A stretch of 64,000 nucleotides of DNA from assembly GCF_019139535.1 (NCBI RefSeq), contig NZ_CP077073.1:1375001-1439000 (forward strand). Direction: 5' to 3'. This DNA is from Pseudomonas muyukensis (GTDB lineage Bacteria > Pseudomonadota > Gammaproteobacteria > Pseudomonadales > Pseudomonadaceae). A program made the translations under genes and the position numbers. The notes under the pieces were generated by a model, which ran no database searches, was not told the origin of the DNA, and worked only from the letters and a program-made list of their open reading frames with translations. Below, piece after piece: positions 12,360-21,057 of the stretch (positions are counted from its first letter, which is position 1; every line of letters starts with the position of its first letter).

Positions 12360-12935
12360 ATGACAGTGGCTGTCTCGGCCTTGAGACGAGTGACGGGCTG
12401 TGCGTTCTCGCTGCTGATGGCCCTGCTGTTGTCGAACGGCGCGTCCGCCTGGGCGGCCGGTAGCGTGCCGGACGCGCACGTGCAGCAGCGCGCCCGGGCC
12501 GTGACCCAGGTGGTGCTGGGCATCCTCAGCTACGCACGCTGGCCGGCCGAGCCCAACCCCTTGCGCCTGTGCCTGGTCGGCCCCACCGAGTACGCCGATG
12601 ACCTGATCAAGGGCAATGTGCAGAATTCCGGGCAGCCGCTGCAGGTGCGGCGCCTGCTGGCCAACGACCCGAGCGTGGCCAGTGCCTGCGATGCGGTGTA
12701 CATCGGCAAGCTCGACCAGGCCCATCGCGAGCGGCTGTTCCAGGCGCTCAACGGCCACCCGGTACTGAGCATCAGCGAGGCCGGCGACCCATGCACGGTC
12801 GGCAGCCTGTTCTGCCTGCGCATTGGCGATCCGCAGGTGGCCTTCGACGTCAACCTCGACTCGGTGGCGCGCAGTGGCGTGCGCATCCACCCCAGCGTGC
12901 TGCAACTGTCGCGACGCCGGGCAGGGCAGCCATGA
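12360..12935 (+). CDS. yfiR: YfiR family periplasmic regulator of the diguanylate cyclase YfiN
   Basis: In P. aeruginosa, YfiR sits in the periplasm and represses the membrane cyclase YfiN; redox stress or sequestration by YfiB releases it. The 191-residue product begins with a hydrophobic signal segment (about residues 8-30, ending near SAWAAGS) and has the YfiR features LRLCLVGPTEY, a middle Cys in ASACDAVYIG, and a Cys pair spaced seven residues in CTVGSLFC. These match the two disulfides known for the family. The end VAFDVNLDSVARSGVRIHPS is also typical. I prefer the ATG at 12360; a GTG at 12345 would add five residues. The stop overlaps the yfiN start by four bases. Confidence 0.92.
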   Translation: MTVAVSALRRVTGCAFSLLMALLLSNGASAWAAGSVPDAHVQQRARAVTQVVLGILSYARWPAEPNPLRLCLVGPTEYADDLIKGNVQNSGQPLQVRRLLANDPSVASACDAVYIGKLDQAHRERLFQALNGHPVLSISEAGDPCTVGSLFCLRIGDPQVAFDVNLDSVARSGVRIHPSVLQLSRRRAGQP

Positions 12936-14203
12936 AACGTCCAGCCAAGCGCGTCAGCCGGCCAACCTTGCGTGCGGTACTGGGCCGCGGCCACCTGGGC
13001 GTGGCCTTGCTCGCCGCCGGCCTTGCCGGGGTGCTGGTGACCCTGCTCGGGGTCGCGGCGCTGCGGGTGTACGCCAACCACAACCTGCACTTGATCGCCC
13101 GTTCCATCAACTACACCGTCGAGGCCGCCGTGGTATTCGACGACAGCGCCGCGGCCAACGAGGCGCTGGCGCTGATCGCCGCCACCGAGGAGGTGGCCGA
13201 CGCCAAGGTGTACGACAACGACGGCGACCTGCTGGCCCATTGGCAACGCGATGAGCAGGGGGTGATGGCGCAGTTGCAGACCCAGGTGGCGCGCAGCCTG
13301 CTGGAAGAGCCGATCAACATGCCGGTGCAGCACATGGGCCAGCGGGTCGGCCATATCGAGCTGACCGGGCAGGGCGGCAGCCTGGTGCGCTTCCTGCTCA
13401 GCGGCCTGGTTGGCATCCTGGTGTGTACCGTGCTCAGCGCGGTGCTGGCGCTGTACCTGTCGCGCCGGGTGTTCGGCGATATCATCCGGCCGCTGCGCCA
13501 CCTGGCCAGCGTCGCCCACGCCGCGCGCCGCGAGCGCAGTTTCGACCGGCGCGTGCCCGAGACCCAGATCGCCGAACTCAATGAGCTGGGCAACGACTTC
13601 AATGCCCTGCTCGATGAGCTGGAGGCCTGGCACAGCCACTTGCAGAGCGAGAACGAGAGCCTTGCCCATCAGGCCAGCCACGACAGCCTCACTGGCCTGC
13701 CCAACCGCGCGTTCTTCGAGGGCCGCCTGAGCCGCAGCCTGCGCAGCGCTGCGCGCAACGAGGAGCACCTGGCGCTGCTGTTCCTCGACAGCGACCATTT
13801 CAAGCAGATCAACGACAGCCTCGGCCACGCGGTGGGCGACGAGGTGCTGGTGAGCGTCGCCAGCCGGGTGCGCGCGCAACTGCGCGAGCATGACCTGGTG
13901 GCGCGGCTGGGCGGCGACGAGTTCGCCATTCTGCTGACGCCGCTGCACTCGCGCGAGGACGCCCAGCGCATCGCCGAGAAGATCATCGCCAGCATGAAGG
14001 TGCCGGTGCCGCTGGAGGATGGCAACAGCATCACCACCTCGCTGAGTGTCGGCATCGCCTATTACCCCGACGACGGCCGCGACCCGGCCAGTCTGCTCAA
14101 TGCCGCCGATGCGGCGATGTACCAGGCCAAGCGCAAGCGCCGTGGCCATTGGCAAGTGGCCCAGCCGGAGCGCCGTGCCACTGACGTAAAGAACAGGAGC
14201 TGA
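12932..14203 (+). CDS. yfiN: Membrane diguanylate cyclase YfiN (TpbB-like)
   Basis: This cyclase makes cyclic-di-GMP from GTP at the inner membrane and promotes sessile growth. The 423-residue protein has a transmembrane segment near residues 21-45, a periplasmic PAS-like/CHASE8 region, a second membrane segment near 150-175, a HAMP domain (IIRPLRHLASVAHAARRERS), and a C-terminal cyclase domain with RLGGDEFAILL near residue 325. An RxxD sequence (REHD) stands five residues before GGDEF, the usual place of a product-inhibition site. In P. aeruginosa YfiN, feedback inhibition is reported to be absent, so the motif alone is not proof of it. It is coupled to yfiR by an ATGA overlap and followed 3 bp later by yfiB. 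Confidence 0.93.
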   Translation: MKRPAKRVSRPTLRAVLGRGHLGVALLAAGLAGVLVTLLGVAALRVYANHNLHLIARSINYTVEAAVVFDDSAAANEALALIAATEEVADAKVYDNDGDLLAHWQRDEQGVMAQLQTQVARSLLEEPINMPVQHMGQRVGHIELTGQGGSLVRFLLSGLVGILVCTVLSAVLALYLSRRVFGDIIRPLRHLASVAHAARRERSFDRRVPETQIAELNELGNDFNALLDELEAWHSHLQSENESLAHQASHDSLTGLPNRAFFEGRLSRSLRSAARNEEHLALLFLDSDHFKQINDSLGHAVGDEVLVSVASRVRAQLREHDLVARLGGDEFAILLTPLHSREDAQRIAEKIIASMKVPVPLEDGNSITTSLSVGIAYYPDDGRDPASLLNAADAAMYQAKRKRRGHWQVAQPERRATDVKNRS

Positions 14204-14206
14204 ACC

Positions 14207-14707
14207 GTGACCAACCGTTTTCCCATGCTGCGTTTCCCGATTTTTGCCCTGCTGCTGGCTCTGCTGGCGCTTGCCGGCTGCCAGAGCGTGCCGCCCAAGG
14301 GCCTGACCCCCGAGCAGGTGGCGGTGCTCAAGCGCGAGGGCTTCGCCCCGACCGACGAAGGCTGGGCGTTCGACCTGTCGGGCAAGGTGCTGTTCGGCAG
14401 CGACCTGGACAGCCTCAACAGCCAGAGCGAATCGATCGTCGAGCGCATCGGCAAGGCCTTGCTGTCGGTGAACATCCAGCGGGTGCGCATCGACGGCCAT
14501 GCCGATGCCTCGGGCAAGGCCGCCTACAACCAGCAGTTGTCCGAGCGTCGCGCGCAGAGCGTGGCCAAGGCGCTGATCGGCATCGGCATGCAGCCGCAGA
14601 ACATCCAGACCCGCGGCATGGGCAGCAGCCAGCCGGTGGCCGACAACCGCACCGCGGCAGGGCGCATGGAGAACCGCCGGGTGTCGATCGTGGTGGGCTC
14701 CGACTGA
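14207..14707 (+). CDS. yfiB: YfiB-like outer-membrane lipoprotein with OmpA domain
   Basis: YfiB is the activator arm of the YfiRNB switch: an outer-membrane lipoprotein that binds peptidoglycan and sequesters YfiR. The 166-residue product starts with a lipoprotein signal whose lipobox LALAGC puts the acylated Cys near residue 25. It carries an OmpA-like domain: IQRVRIDGHADASGKAAYNQ near 89-108, then LSERRAQSVAKALIGIG and GRMENRRVSIVV. The start is a GTG at 14207 preceded by the purine-rich AACAGGAGC; an ATG at 14225 is possible but would shorten the signal peptide. It is the last gene of the three-gene operon. Confidence 0.9.
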   Translation: MTNRFPMLRFPIFALLLALLALAGCQSVPPKGLTPEQVAVLKREGFAPTDEGWAFDLSGKVLFGSDLDSLNSQSESIVERIGKALLSVNIQRVRIDGHADASGKAAYNQQLSERRAQSVAKALIGIGMQPQNIQTRGMGSSQPVADNRTAAGRMENRRVSIVVGSD

Positions 14708-14732
14708 GGCTAGTGGGGCCGCTGCGCGTTCC

Positions 14733-14799
14733 GTTTGCCAGCAAGCCGGCTGCTACAGCAATCACGTATTGTTTGCTAGGAGCCGGCTTGCCGGCGAAT
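14733..14799. repeat. REPIN (two inverted REP units)
   Basis: GTTTGCCAGCAAGCCGGCTG at 14733 and the facing unit CTAGGAGCCGGCTTGCCGGC at 14776 form an inverted pair between the convergent genes yfiB and the LysR gene. It may act as a transcription end or mRNA-stabilising hairpin; no gene lies in this 112-bp gap. Confidence 0.8.
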
Positions 14800-14819
14800 G
14801 GGCCACATGGCGGTCCTCG

Positions 14820-15770
14820 TCAGTGTCGGGCGAACTTCATGTCCCGCGTCTGGCCCATCAGCAACGGCGCATTGGCCTCGGTCACCTCGCGGATGTAGTC
14901 CCACAGCAGGGTGATCCGCTTCAACTTGCGCAGATCTTCCCGGCAGTACATCCAGAACTGCCGCGTCACCTCGACCTGCTCCGGCAGCACCGTCACCAGC
15001 CGTGGGTCCTGCGCCGCCAGGAAACACGGCAGGATCGCCAGCCCGCGCCCCTGCAACGCCGCCGTGTACTGGGCGATCACGCTGGTGCTGCGCAGGTGCG
15101 CCTGGGCATTGGGGATCAGGTTGGCCAGGTACAGCAACTCCGAGCTGAATGCCAGGTCGTCGACATAGCTGATGAACGGATGCTGCGCCAGGTCGGCAAT
15201 CTGCTGGATCGGCGGGTGGCGCGCCAGGTAGTCCTGGGTGGCGTACAGGCGCAGGCGGTAGTCGCACAGCTTGCAGCACACGTAAGGACCATGTTCCGGG
15301 CGTTCCAGCGCGATAACGATGTCGGCCTCGCGCTTGGACAGGCTGATGAAGTGCGGCAGCGGCAGGATATCCACCGATATCGCCGGCCAGGCGTCGACGA
15401 AATGGCTCAGCTGCGGGGTGACGAAAAAGCTGCCGAAGCCTTCTGTGCAGCCCATGCGCACATGCCCCGACAACGCCACGCCGGAGCCTGAGACCTGCTC
15501 GCAGGCCATGTGCAGGGTGCTTTCGATCGATTCGGCATAGCCCAGCAGGCGTTGGCCCTCGGCGGTGAGGACGAAGCCGTTGGTGCGCGACTTCTCGAAC
15601 AGCAATGTGCCCAGCGCCCCTTCCAGTGAGCCGATGCGCCGCGAGACCGTGGTGTAGTCCACGCTCAGGCGCTTGGCCGCACTGCTGGCCTTGCGGGTGC
15701 GCGCTACCTCAAGAAAGAACTTGAGGTCGTCCCAGTTGAGCGCGCTCAGGGAGGTGAGGTCTTTTTGCAT
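14820..15770 (-). CDS. LysR-family regulator, likely controlling mmsAB
   Basis: The product (316 residues from the ATG at 15770) has an N-terminal winged helix-turn-helix (LNWDDLKFFLEVARTRKASS then KRLSVDYTTVSRRIGSLEGA) and a C-terminal LysR effector domain. It is divergent from mmsA with 133 bp between the two starts. That is the usual position for a LysR gene that controls its neighbour and itself, so an mmsR-like role is inferred. In P. aeruginosa the mms operon is controlled by an AraC-family MmsR, so this regulator is of a different family. The intergenic region has a small dyad GATGT-TTGC-ACATC at 15802-15815 that could be its site. Extra in-frame starts further upstream (to 15812) lack family similarity. 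Confidence 0.85.
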   Translation of the reverse strand: MQKDLTSLSALNWDDLKFFLEVARTRKASSAAKRLSVDYTTVSRRIGSLEGALGTLLFEKSRTNGFVLTAEGQRLLGYAESIESTLHMACEQVSGSGVALSGHVRMGCTEGFGSFFVTPQLSHFVDAWPAISVDILPLPHFISLSKREADIVIALERPEHGPYVCCKLCDYRLRLYATQDYLARHPPIQQIADLAQHPFISYVDDLAFSSELLYLANLIPNAQAHLRSTSVIAQYTAALQGRGLAILPCFLAAQDPRLVTVLPEQVEVTRQFWMYCREDLRKLKRITLLWDYIREVTEANAPLLMGQTRDMKFARH

Positions 15771-15903
15771 GATGATCCGGTTTTTTTGTGCATTCTTGTT
15801 GGATGTTTGCACATCTATACTCGATCTCAGCCCCTAGACGCCACCCCGTGTTCACCCCGGCGTAGGCGATCTCGTTCCGACAATAATTCCAAGGAGAGCG
15901 CAG

Positions 15904-17430
15904 ATGAACGCACCGCAAACCCCCGACCAGGCCAAGGTCGAGCAGGTCAAGCTGCTGATCGACGGCCAATGGGTCGAGTCGAAGACCACCGAGTGGCGCG
16001 ATATCGTCAACCCGGCCACCCAGCAAGTGCTGGCGCGGGTGCCATTCGCCACCGAGGAGGAGGTGAACGCCGCCGTGGCCGCCGCCGAGCGCGCGTTCAA
16101 GACCTGGCGTGACACCCCGATCGGCGCACGCATGCGCATCATGCTCAAGTTGCAGGCGTTGATCCGTGAGCACAGCAAACGCATCGCCGTGACCCTCAGC
16201 GCCGAGCAGGGCAAGACCATTGCCGATGCCGAAGGCGATATCTTCCGCGGCCTGGAAGTGGTCGAGCACGCAGCGTCCATCGGCACCCTGCAGATGGGCG
16301 AGTTCGCCGAGAACGTCGCCGGTGGTGTCGACACCTACACCCTGCGCCAGCCGATCGGCGTGTGCGCCGGTATCACCCCGTTCAACTTCCCGGCGATGAT
16401 CCCGCTGTGGATGTTCCCGATGGCCATCGTCTGCGGCAACACTTTCGTGCTCAAGCCGTCCGAACAGGACCCGCTGTCGACCATGATGCTGGTCGAGCTG
16501 GCGCTGCAGGCGGGCATCCCGGCTGGCGTGCTCAACGTGGTGCACGGCGGCAAGCAGGTGGTCGATGGCATTTGCACCCATCCGGACATCAAGGCGATCT
16601 CCTTCGTCGGTTCGACCGAAGTCGGCACCCACGTCTACAACCTCGGCAGCCAGCACGGCAAGCGCGTGCAATCGATGATGGGCGCCAAGAACCATGCGGT
16701 GATCCTGCCCGACGCCAACCGCACCCAGACCATCAACGCCCTGGTCGGCGCCGCCTTTGGCGCGGCCGGCCAGCGCTGCATGGCCACCTCGGTGGCGGTG
16801 CTGGTGGGCAAGGCCCGCGAGTGGCTGCCGGACATCAAGGATGCCGCCAGCAAGCTCAAGGTCAACGCCGGCAGCGAGCCGGGCACCGATGTCGGCCCGG
16901 TGGTCTCCAAGCGCGCCAAGGAGCGTGTGCTGGGCCTGATCGAAAGCGGTATCAAGGAGGGCGCCAAGCTCGAGCTCGATGGCCGCGGCGTCAAGGTGCC
17001 GGGCTACGAGCAAGGCAACTTCGTCGGCCCGACCCTGTTCTCCGGGGTGACCACCGACATGCAGGTCTACACCCAGGAAATCTTCGGCCCGGTGCTGGTG
17101 ACCCTGGAGGTCGACACCCTCGACGAGGCCATCGCCCTGGTCAACGCCAACCCGTTCGGCAACGGCACTGGCCTGTTTACCCAGAGCGGCGCGGCGGCGC
17201 GCAAGTTCCAGAGCGAGATCGACATCGGCCAGGTGGGTATCAACATCCCGATCCCGGTGCCGGTGCCGTTCTTCAGCTTCACAGGCTCGCGCGGCTCCAA
17301 GCTTGGCGACCTTGGCCCGTACGGCAAGCAGGTGGTGCAGTTCTACACTCAGACCAAGACCGTCACTGCCCGTTGGTTCGATGACGACAGCGTCAATGAC
17401 GGTGTGAACACCACCATCAGCCTGCGCTAA
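15904..17430 (+). CDS. mmsA: CoA-acylating methylmalonate-semialdehyde dehydrogenase
   Basis: MmsA oxidises (S)-methylmalonate semialdehyde to propionyl-CoA with NAD+ and CoA, the last dedicated step of valine breakdown; it also handles malonate semialdehyde. The 508-residue product is an aldehyde dehydrogenase superfamily member. It has the MMSDH-type sequence [20 protein letters not shown], the coenzyme segment [14 protein letters not shown], and the catalytic Cys at residue 292 in [11 protein letters not shown]. The C-terminus [20 protein letters not shown] is characteristic of this subfamily. A strong ribosome site AAGGAGAG precedes the ATG. mmsB follows after 10 bp, so the two form an operon opposite the LysR gene. 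Confidence 0.96.
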   Translation: MNAPQTPDQAKVEQVKLLIDGQWVESKTTEWRDIVNPATQQVLARVPFATEEEVNAAVAAAERAFKTWRDTPIGARMRIMLKLQALIREHSKRIAVTLSAEQGKTIADAEGDIFRGLEVVEHAASIGTLQMGEFAENVAGGVDTYTLRQPIGVCAGITPFNFPAMIPLWMFPMAIVCGNTFVLKPSEQDPLSTMMLVELALQAGIPAGVLNVVHGGKQVVDGICTHPDIKAISFVGSTEVGTHVYNLGSQHGKRVQSMMGAKNHAVILPDANRTQTINALVGAAFGAAGQRCMATSVAVLVGKAREWLPDIKDAASKLKVNAGSEPGTDVGPVVSKRAKERVLGLIESGIKEGAKLELDGRGVKVPGYEQGNFVGPTLFSGVTTDMQVYTQEIFGPVLVTLEVDTLDEAIALVNANPFGNGTGLFTQSGAAARKFQSEIDIGQVGINIPIPVPVPFFSFTGSRGSKLGDLGPYGKQVVQFYTQTKTVTARWFDDDSVNDGVNTTISLR

Positions 17431-17440
17431 GGAGCTCGTC

Positions 17441-18328
17441 ATGCGTATCGCATTCATTGGCCTGGGCAACATGGGCGCGCCCATGGCCCGTAACCTGATC
17501 AAGGCCGGGCACCAGCTGAACCTGTTCGACCTGAACAAGACCGTGCTGGCCGAGCTCGCCGAACTGGGCGGGCAGGTCAGCAGCTCGCCGAAGGACGCCG
17601 CCGCCAACAGCGAGCTGGTGATCACCATGCTGCCGGCCGCGGCCCATGTGCGCGGCGTGTACTTGAACGAGGACGGCGTGCTGGCCGGCATCCGCCCCGG
17701 CACCCCGACCGTGGACTGCAGCACCATCGACCCGCAGACCGCCCGCGACGTCTCCAAGGCCGCGGCGGCCAAGGGCATCGACATGGGCGATGCGCCGGTT
17801 TCCGGCGGTACCGGTGGCGCGGCGGCCGGCACCCTGACCTTCATGGTCGGCGCCAGCGCCGAGCTGTTCGCCAGCCTCAAGCCGGTGCTCGAGCAGATGG
17901 GCCGCAATATTGTGCACTGCGGTGAAGTGGGCACCGGGCAGATCGCCAAGATCTGCAACAACCTGCTGCTGGGGATCTCGATGATCGGCGTGTCCGAGGC
18001 CATGGCCCTGGGCAATGCGCTGGGCATCGACACCAAGGTGCTGGCCGGCATCATCAACAGTTCGACCGGGCGTTGCTGGAGTTCCGACACCTACAACCCA
18101 TGGCCGGGCATCATCGAGACTGCCCCGGCGTCCCGTGGCTATACCGGCGGCTTCGGCGCCGAGCTGATGCTCAAGGACCTGGGGCTGGCCACCGAGGCCG
18201 CGCGCCAGGCGCACCAGCCGGTGATCCTCGGCGCCGTGGCCCAGCAGCTGTACCAGGCCATGAGCCTGCGCGGCGAAGGCGGCAAGGATTTCTCGGCGAT
18301 CGTCGAGGGGTATCGCAAGAAGGATTGA
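17441..18328 (+). CDS. mmsB: 3-hydroxyisobutyrate dehydrogenase
   Basis: MmsB oxidises 3-hydroxyisobutyrate to methylmalonate semialdehyde with NAD+, feeding MmsA in valine catabolism. The 295-residue protein has the N-terminal Rossmann motif FIGLGNMGAPMARNL (residues 5-19), the substrate-binding signature DAPVSGGTGGAAAGTLTFMV (117-136), and the catalytic Lys at 170 in GTGQIAKICNN. Family features are complete and the length is normal. It starts 10 bp after mmsA behind AAGGAG. Confidence 0.96.
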   Translation: MRIAFIGLGNMGAPMARNLIKAGHQLNLFDLNKTVLAELAELGGQVSSSPKDAAANSELVITMLPAAAHVRGVYLNEDGVLAGIRPGTPTVDCSTIDPQTARDVSKAAAAKGIDMGDAPVSGGTGGAAAGTLTFMVGASAELFASLKPVLEQMGRNIVHCGEVGTGQIAKICNNLLLGISMIGVSEAMALGNALGIDTKVLAGIINSSTGRCWSSDTYNPWPGIIETAPASRGYTGGFGAELMLKDLGLATEAARQAHQPVILGAVAQQLYQAMSLRGEGGKDFSAIVEGYRKKD

Positions 18329-18446
18329 CGAGCGAGTGGACTTGATCGCGGGCCGGGTGGCCCTTGCCTCTGTAACTGCGCACCAGAGGGGAGGGTGCCC
18401 GATCCGCGATTTTTTTTGAGCTGTCTTTTTTGATCTGCCTTGGGCT

Positions 18447-18490
18447 GCGGCTGCGCCCTCGATCGCGACACAAGGCCGCTCCCACGGGGG
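18447..18490. repeat. Single REP unit after mmsB
   Basis: GATCGCGACACAAGGCCGCT at 18461-18480 followed by CCCAC is the inverted form of the rRNA-flanking REP class. The 183-bp gap between mmsB and the cupin gene also holds a weak CCTCTG/CAGAGG dyad (18367-18389) and a T-run at 18410-18417, which might serve as an mmsB terminator, but the stem is poor. Confidence 0.65.
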
Positions 18491-18511
18491 GCGCAGGGCG
18501 GCCCAGCGCTA

Positions 18512-18856
18512 TCAGGCGAAGACGAAGTACTTGCGCACGGTCTCGACCACTTCCCAGGTTCCCTTCATCCCCGGTTCGATCACGAACACATCCCCAGCCT
18601 TCAGATGCTTCGGCTCTTCACCCTCAGGGGTGACGATGCAATAGCCCTCGAGGAAATGGCAGTACTCCCACTTTTCATAGTTGACCTCGAACTTGCCCGG
18701 CGTGCAGATCCAGGTGCCCATGATCTTGCTGCCGTCGGCGGACAGGTAGGCATTGAGGTTGACGGTGTGCGGGTCGCCGCCGATGCGCTTCCACTTGGTG
18801 GCGTCGACCACCGGGGTCGGGCAGGTTTCGCGCAGGACGGTGATGAAATCGGACAT
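18512..18856 (-). CDS. Cupin-fold protein (DUF861/EutQ-like small cupin)
   Basis: The 114-residue product is a single cupin domain of the small cupin_3 type. Visible features are LSADGSKIMGTWICTPGKFE, then EYCHFLEGYCIVTPEGEEPK and LKAGDVFVIEPGMKGTWEVV. It resembles small stand-alone cupins annotated near amino-acid catabolic genes. Metal ligands of the classical His-rich cupin motif are largely missing, so it may be non-enzymatic. It is a monocistronic minus-strand gene convergent with mmsB; function is unknown. Cytoplasmic location is likely, since no signal peptide is seen. Confidence 0.85.
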   Translation of the reverse strand: MSDFITVLRETCPTPVVDATKWKRIGGDPHTVNLNAYLSADGSKIMGTWICTPGKFEVNYEKWEYCHFLEGYCIVTPEGEEPKHLKAGDVFVIEPGMKGTWEVVETVRKYFVFA

Positions 18857-18988
18857 GGCGTGGCTCCAGGTGAGTGGCGAAATGATCCATCACCTTAGGG
18901 CCATCGCCTTGGGCACGGTTGCCTGGGGTCGACGCTCAGCTGTCTGCGCGCGCTATGCCGACAGGCGGCTTTCAGGTGCTTGCCGAAT

Positions 18989-19054
18989 GCCTTGCAGCGC
19001 CTATGAGATCGAGCGCCGCGCGGGCGGCGCTCGATCTCATAGGCACTGCAAGGC
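18989..19054. repeat. Long near-perfect hairpin (31-bp arms, 4-nt loop)
   Basis: Left arm 18989-19019 and right arm 19024-19054 are inverted copies with one mismatch, with loop GCGG. The core CTATGAGATCGAGCGCCGC is unrelated to the TGTAGGAGC REP classes elsewhere in the window. It lies between the cupin start and the 3' end of the minus-strand lipid operon, where it could end that operon's transcript. The rest of the 218-bp gap shows nothing else. Confidence 0.85.
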
Positions 19055-19074
19055 TTTCGCCAAACCCCAGTACC

Positions 19075-20007
19075 TCATGCCCACCAATACCTTACGAAGT
19101 GGAAGAACACCGGCGCGGCGAAGCACACCGAGTCCATGCGGTCGAGCATGCCGCCGTGGCCTTCGATCATGTGGCCCCAGTCCTTCACCCCGCGGTCGCG
19201 CTTGATCGCCGACATCACCAGCCCGCCAAAGAAGCCCATGGCGTTGACCGTCAACGCCATCAGCGCCGCCTGCCAGAAGGTGAACGGGGTGATCCAGCAC
19301 AGCAGCGCGCCGATCAGGGTGGCCAGGGCCACGCCGCCCAGCAGGCCTTCGAGGGTCTTGGACGGCGACAGGTTGGGTGCCACCTTGCGCTTGCCGAACA
19401 GCTTGCCGCACACGTACTGCAACACGTCGCTGATCTGCACCACGAGGATCAGCCAGGCGATCAGCAGCAGGTTGCGGCCTTCGTAGCCGGGGATGTCCAG
19501 GGTCATCAGCGCCGGCACCGAGGACACGCAGTACACCGCGATCATCAAGCCCCACTGCACCTTCGAGGCGCGCTCGAGAAAGCGTGTGGTATCGCCGCCG
19601 AAGCTGGCCAGGATCGGCAGCAGCAGGAACAGGTACACCGGGATGAAGATGCTGAACAGCCCGTACCAGTCCATGGCGATCAGCAGGTACTGCACCGGTA
19701 GCGCGACATAGAACGCCGCCGCCAGCGCCGGGTAGTCGCTGCGCCGGGTCGGGGTGAGGGTCATGAATTCGCGCAGGGCGTAGAACGACACGCCGTAGAA
19801 CAGCACGATCACGCCGTACTTGCCGAACAGGAAGGCGATGCCGATCACCAGCACCATCACCCACCAGGCATTGATGCGCGCGTTGAGGTTGTCGATTACC
19901 GCGTGCGGCGCCGGGCCGGCGCGCCACTTGAGCAGGCGGCCGACCAGGCTGGCGAGCAGCAGCAGGGCGCCGATGCCGGCGAACAGGGACAGGGTGTTGT
20001 GATCCAT
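19075..20007 (-). CDS. CdsA-like phosphatidate cytidylyltransferase (YnbB-like)
   Basis: The family makes CDP-diacylglycerol from phosphatidate and CTP at the inner membrane. The 310-residue product has about eight hydrophobic segments and the C-terminal CDP-DAG synthase signature: SPSKTLEGLLGG near residue 215, then KRDRGVKDWGHMIEGHGGML near 265-285 and MDSVCFAAP. The catalytic-site residues are intact. It is the last gene of the six-gene operon and starts 1 bp after the stop of the acyltransferase gene. It resembles E. coli YnbB rather than the housekeeping CdsA, which usually lies between uppS and dxr. It probably supplies CDP-DAG for the YnbA-like transferase at the operon's head. Confidence 0.88.
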   Translation of the reverse strand: MDHNTLSLFAGIGALLLLASLVGRLLKWRAGPAPHAVIDNLNARINAWWVMVLVIGIAFLFGKYGVIVLFYGVSFYALREFMTLTPTRRSDYPALAAAFYVALPVQYLLIAMDWYGLFSIFIPVYLFLLLPILASFGGDTTRFLERASKVQWGLMIAVYCVSSVPALMTLDIPGYEGRNLLLIAWLILVVQISDVLQYVCGKLFGKRKVAPNLSPSKTLEGLLGGVALATLIGALLCWITPFTFWQAALMALTVNAMGFFGGLVMSAIKRDRGVKDWGHMIEGHGGMLDRMDSVCFAAPVFFHFVRYWWA

Positions 20008-20008
20008 T

Positions 20009-20632
20009 TCAGGCTTCCTTCGGGGCCAGGTTCAGCAAGGCCTGGCGGGCCCGCTCGAGAAAGGCGTGCTTGCTTTCGTCCGGCTCCAGGTGCAGCGGCT
20101 CGCCGAAGCTCAGGGTGCACAGCAGCGGCAGCGGCAGGGCGCGGCCCTTGGGCATGACCCGGTTGAGGTTGGCGATCCATACCGGTACCAGTTCGACCTG
20201 CGGGTTGGCCGTGGCCAGGTGGAACAGGCCGCTCTTGAATGGCAGCAGCGGGTCGTCGGTCAGGTTGCGCGTGCCCTCGGGGAAGAAGATCAGCGAATCG
20301 CCCTGGGCGAAGGCATCGAGCACCGGTTGCAGCGGGTTGCCCTCGCTTGGGCCGTGCTGACGGTCGATCAGCACGGCGTTGAACACCTGGCGGATCAGGA
20401 AATTGCGCATGCCTGGCTGGCACCAGTAGTCGGCACCCGCCACGGGGCGTGTGCGCCGCCGCAACGGTTCGGGCAGCGCGGCCCACAGCAGCACGAAGTC
20501 GCCATGGCTGCTGTGGTTGGCGAAGTACAGGCGTTGCACCGGTTGCGGCGTGCAGCCCAGCCACAAGGCACGGGCGCCGGTGATCAGGCGGGCGGCGGAG
20601 GTGATCACGAAGGCGGTCAGGCTGGCGAGCAT
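20009..20632 (-). CDS. PlsC-like 1-acyl-glycerol-3-phosphate acyltransferase
   Basis: The 207-residue product belongs to the LPLAT family: it has the catalytic HxxxxD motif as NHSSHGDF (His40, Asp45) and the phosphate-binding FFPEGTRN near residue 120. A hydrophobic segment near residues 1-20 suggests membrane attachment. The start at 20632 (MLASLTAF) is chosen over an upstream in-frame codon because it fits the family length and the preceding gene ends at 20638. It may provide phosphatidate or a special acyl pattern to the CdsA-like enzyme encoded 1 bp downstream. E. coli ynbABCD has no such gene, so this is an extension of that set. Confidence 0.87.
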   Translation of the reverse strand: MLASLTAFVITSAARLITGARALWLGCTPQPVQRLYFANHSSHGDFVLLWAALPEPLRRRTRPVAGADYWCQPGMRNFLIRQVFNAVLIDRQHGPSEGNPLQPVLDAFAQGDSLIFFPEGTRNLTDDPLLPFKSGLFHLATANPQVELVPVWIANLNRVMPKGRALPLPLLCTLSFGEPLHLEPDESKHAFLERARQALLNLAPKEA

Positions 20633-20637
20633 CGGGT

Positions 20638-21057
20638 TTATCCGGTGAAGGGAAGGGTGGCGATCAGCAGCACCTGCACGGCCAGGCACAAGGCCTGGCG
20701 GCGTAGCAGGGCCAGCGCGGCCTGGCTGCGGCTCGGCCAGTCGCGTGGATCGTGGCAGTTCGGTTTCAGGCGCAGTTCGAACAGTGCGCGGTCCAGTGCC
20801 TCGGTGTCGGCGGGCAGGTCAGTGCTGGCGCCGAGCCGGGCGAACAGCTCGGCATCCAGGGCGACGCGGATGGCCCAGTATTTGTGCGCCAGGCCGATCA
20901 CCAGCAACGCTGCGCAGAGCAAGCGGGCGAGCGGATGCAGGGCAATGCCCAGCAGCGGTGCGAGGCTATAAGCCAGGGCCAGCAGGGTGATGCCATCTGA
21001 CAGGCGCTCCAGTTGGCGCCCGCGGGCGAGCAGGCTGGCGACCACAGGCAGGTTCAT
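20638..21057 (-). CDS. Small membrane protein of unknown function in lipid operon
   Basis: I do not recognise this 139-residue protein. It has a hydrophobic stretch near residues 20-55 (ITLLALAYSLAPLLGIALHP and LCAALLVIGLAH) and another at the C-terminus (ALCLAVQVLLIATLPF). The polar middle contains ELFARLGASTDLPADTEALD. Its start overlaps the stop of the PAP2/phosphatase gene by 4 bp, and the acyltransferase starts 5 bp after its stop. It is clearly part of the operon and translated with it. It could be an accessory subunit of one of the membrane enzymes. Confidence 0.8.
   Translation of the reverse strand: MNLPVVASLLARGRQLERLSDGITLLALAYSLAPLLGIALHPLARLLCAALLVIGLAHKYWAIRVALDAELFARLGASTDLPADTEALDRALFELRLKPNCHDPRDWPSRSQAALALLRRQALCLAVQVLLIATLPFTG

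Noticed and set aside
15786..15821. Sigma-70 promoter for mmsA using TTGTTG and TATACT
   Set aside because: Spacing is only 14 bp, so I could not support it as a promoter.
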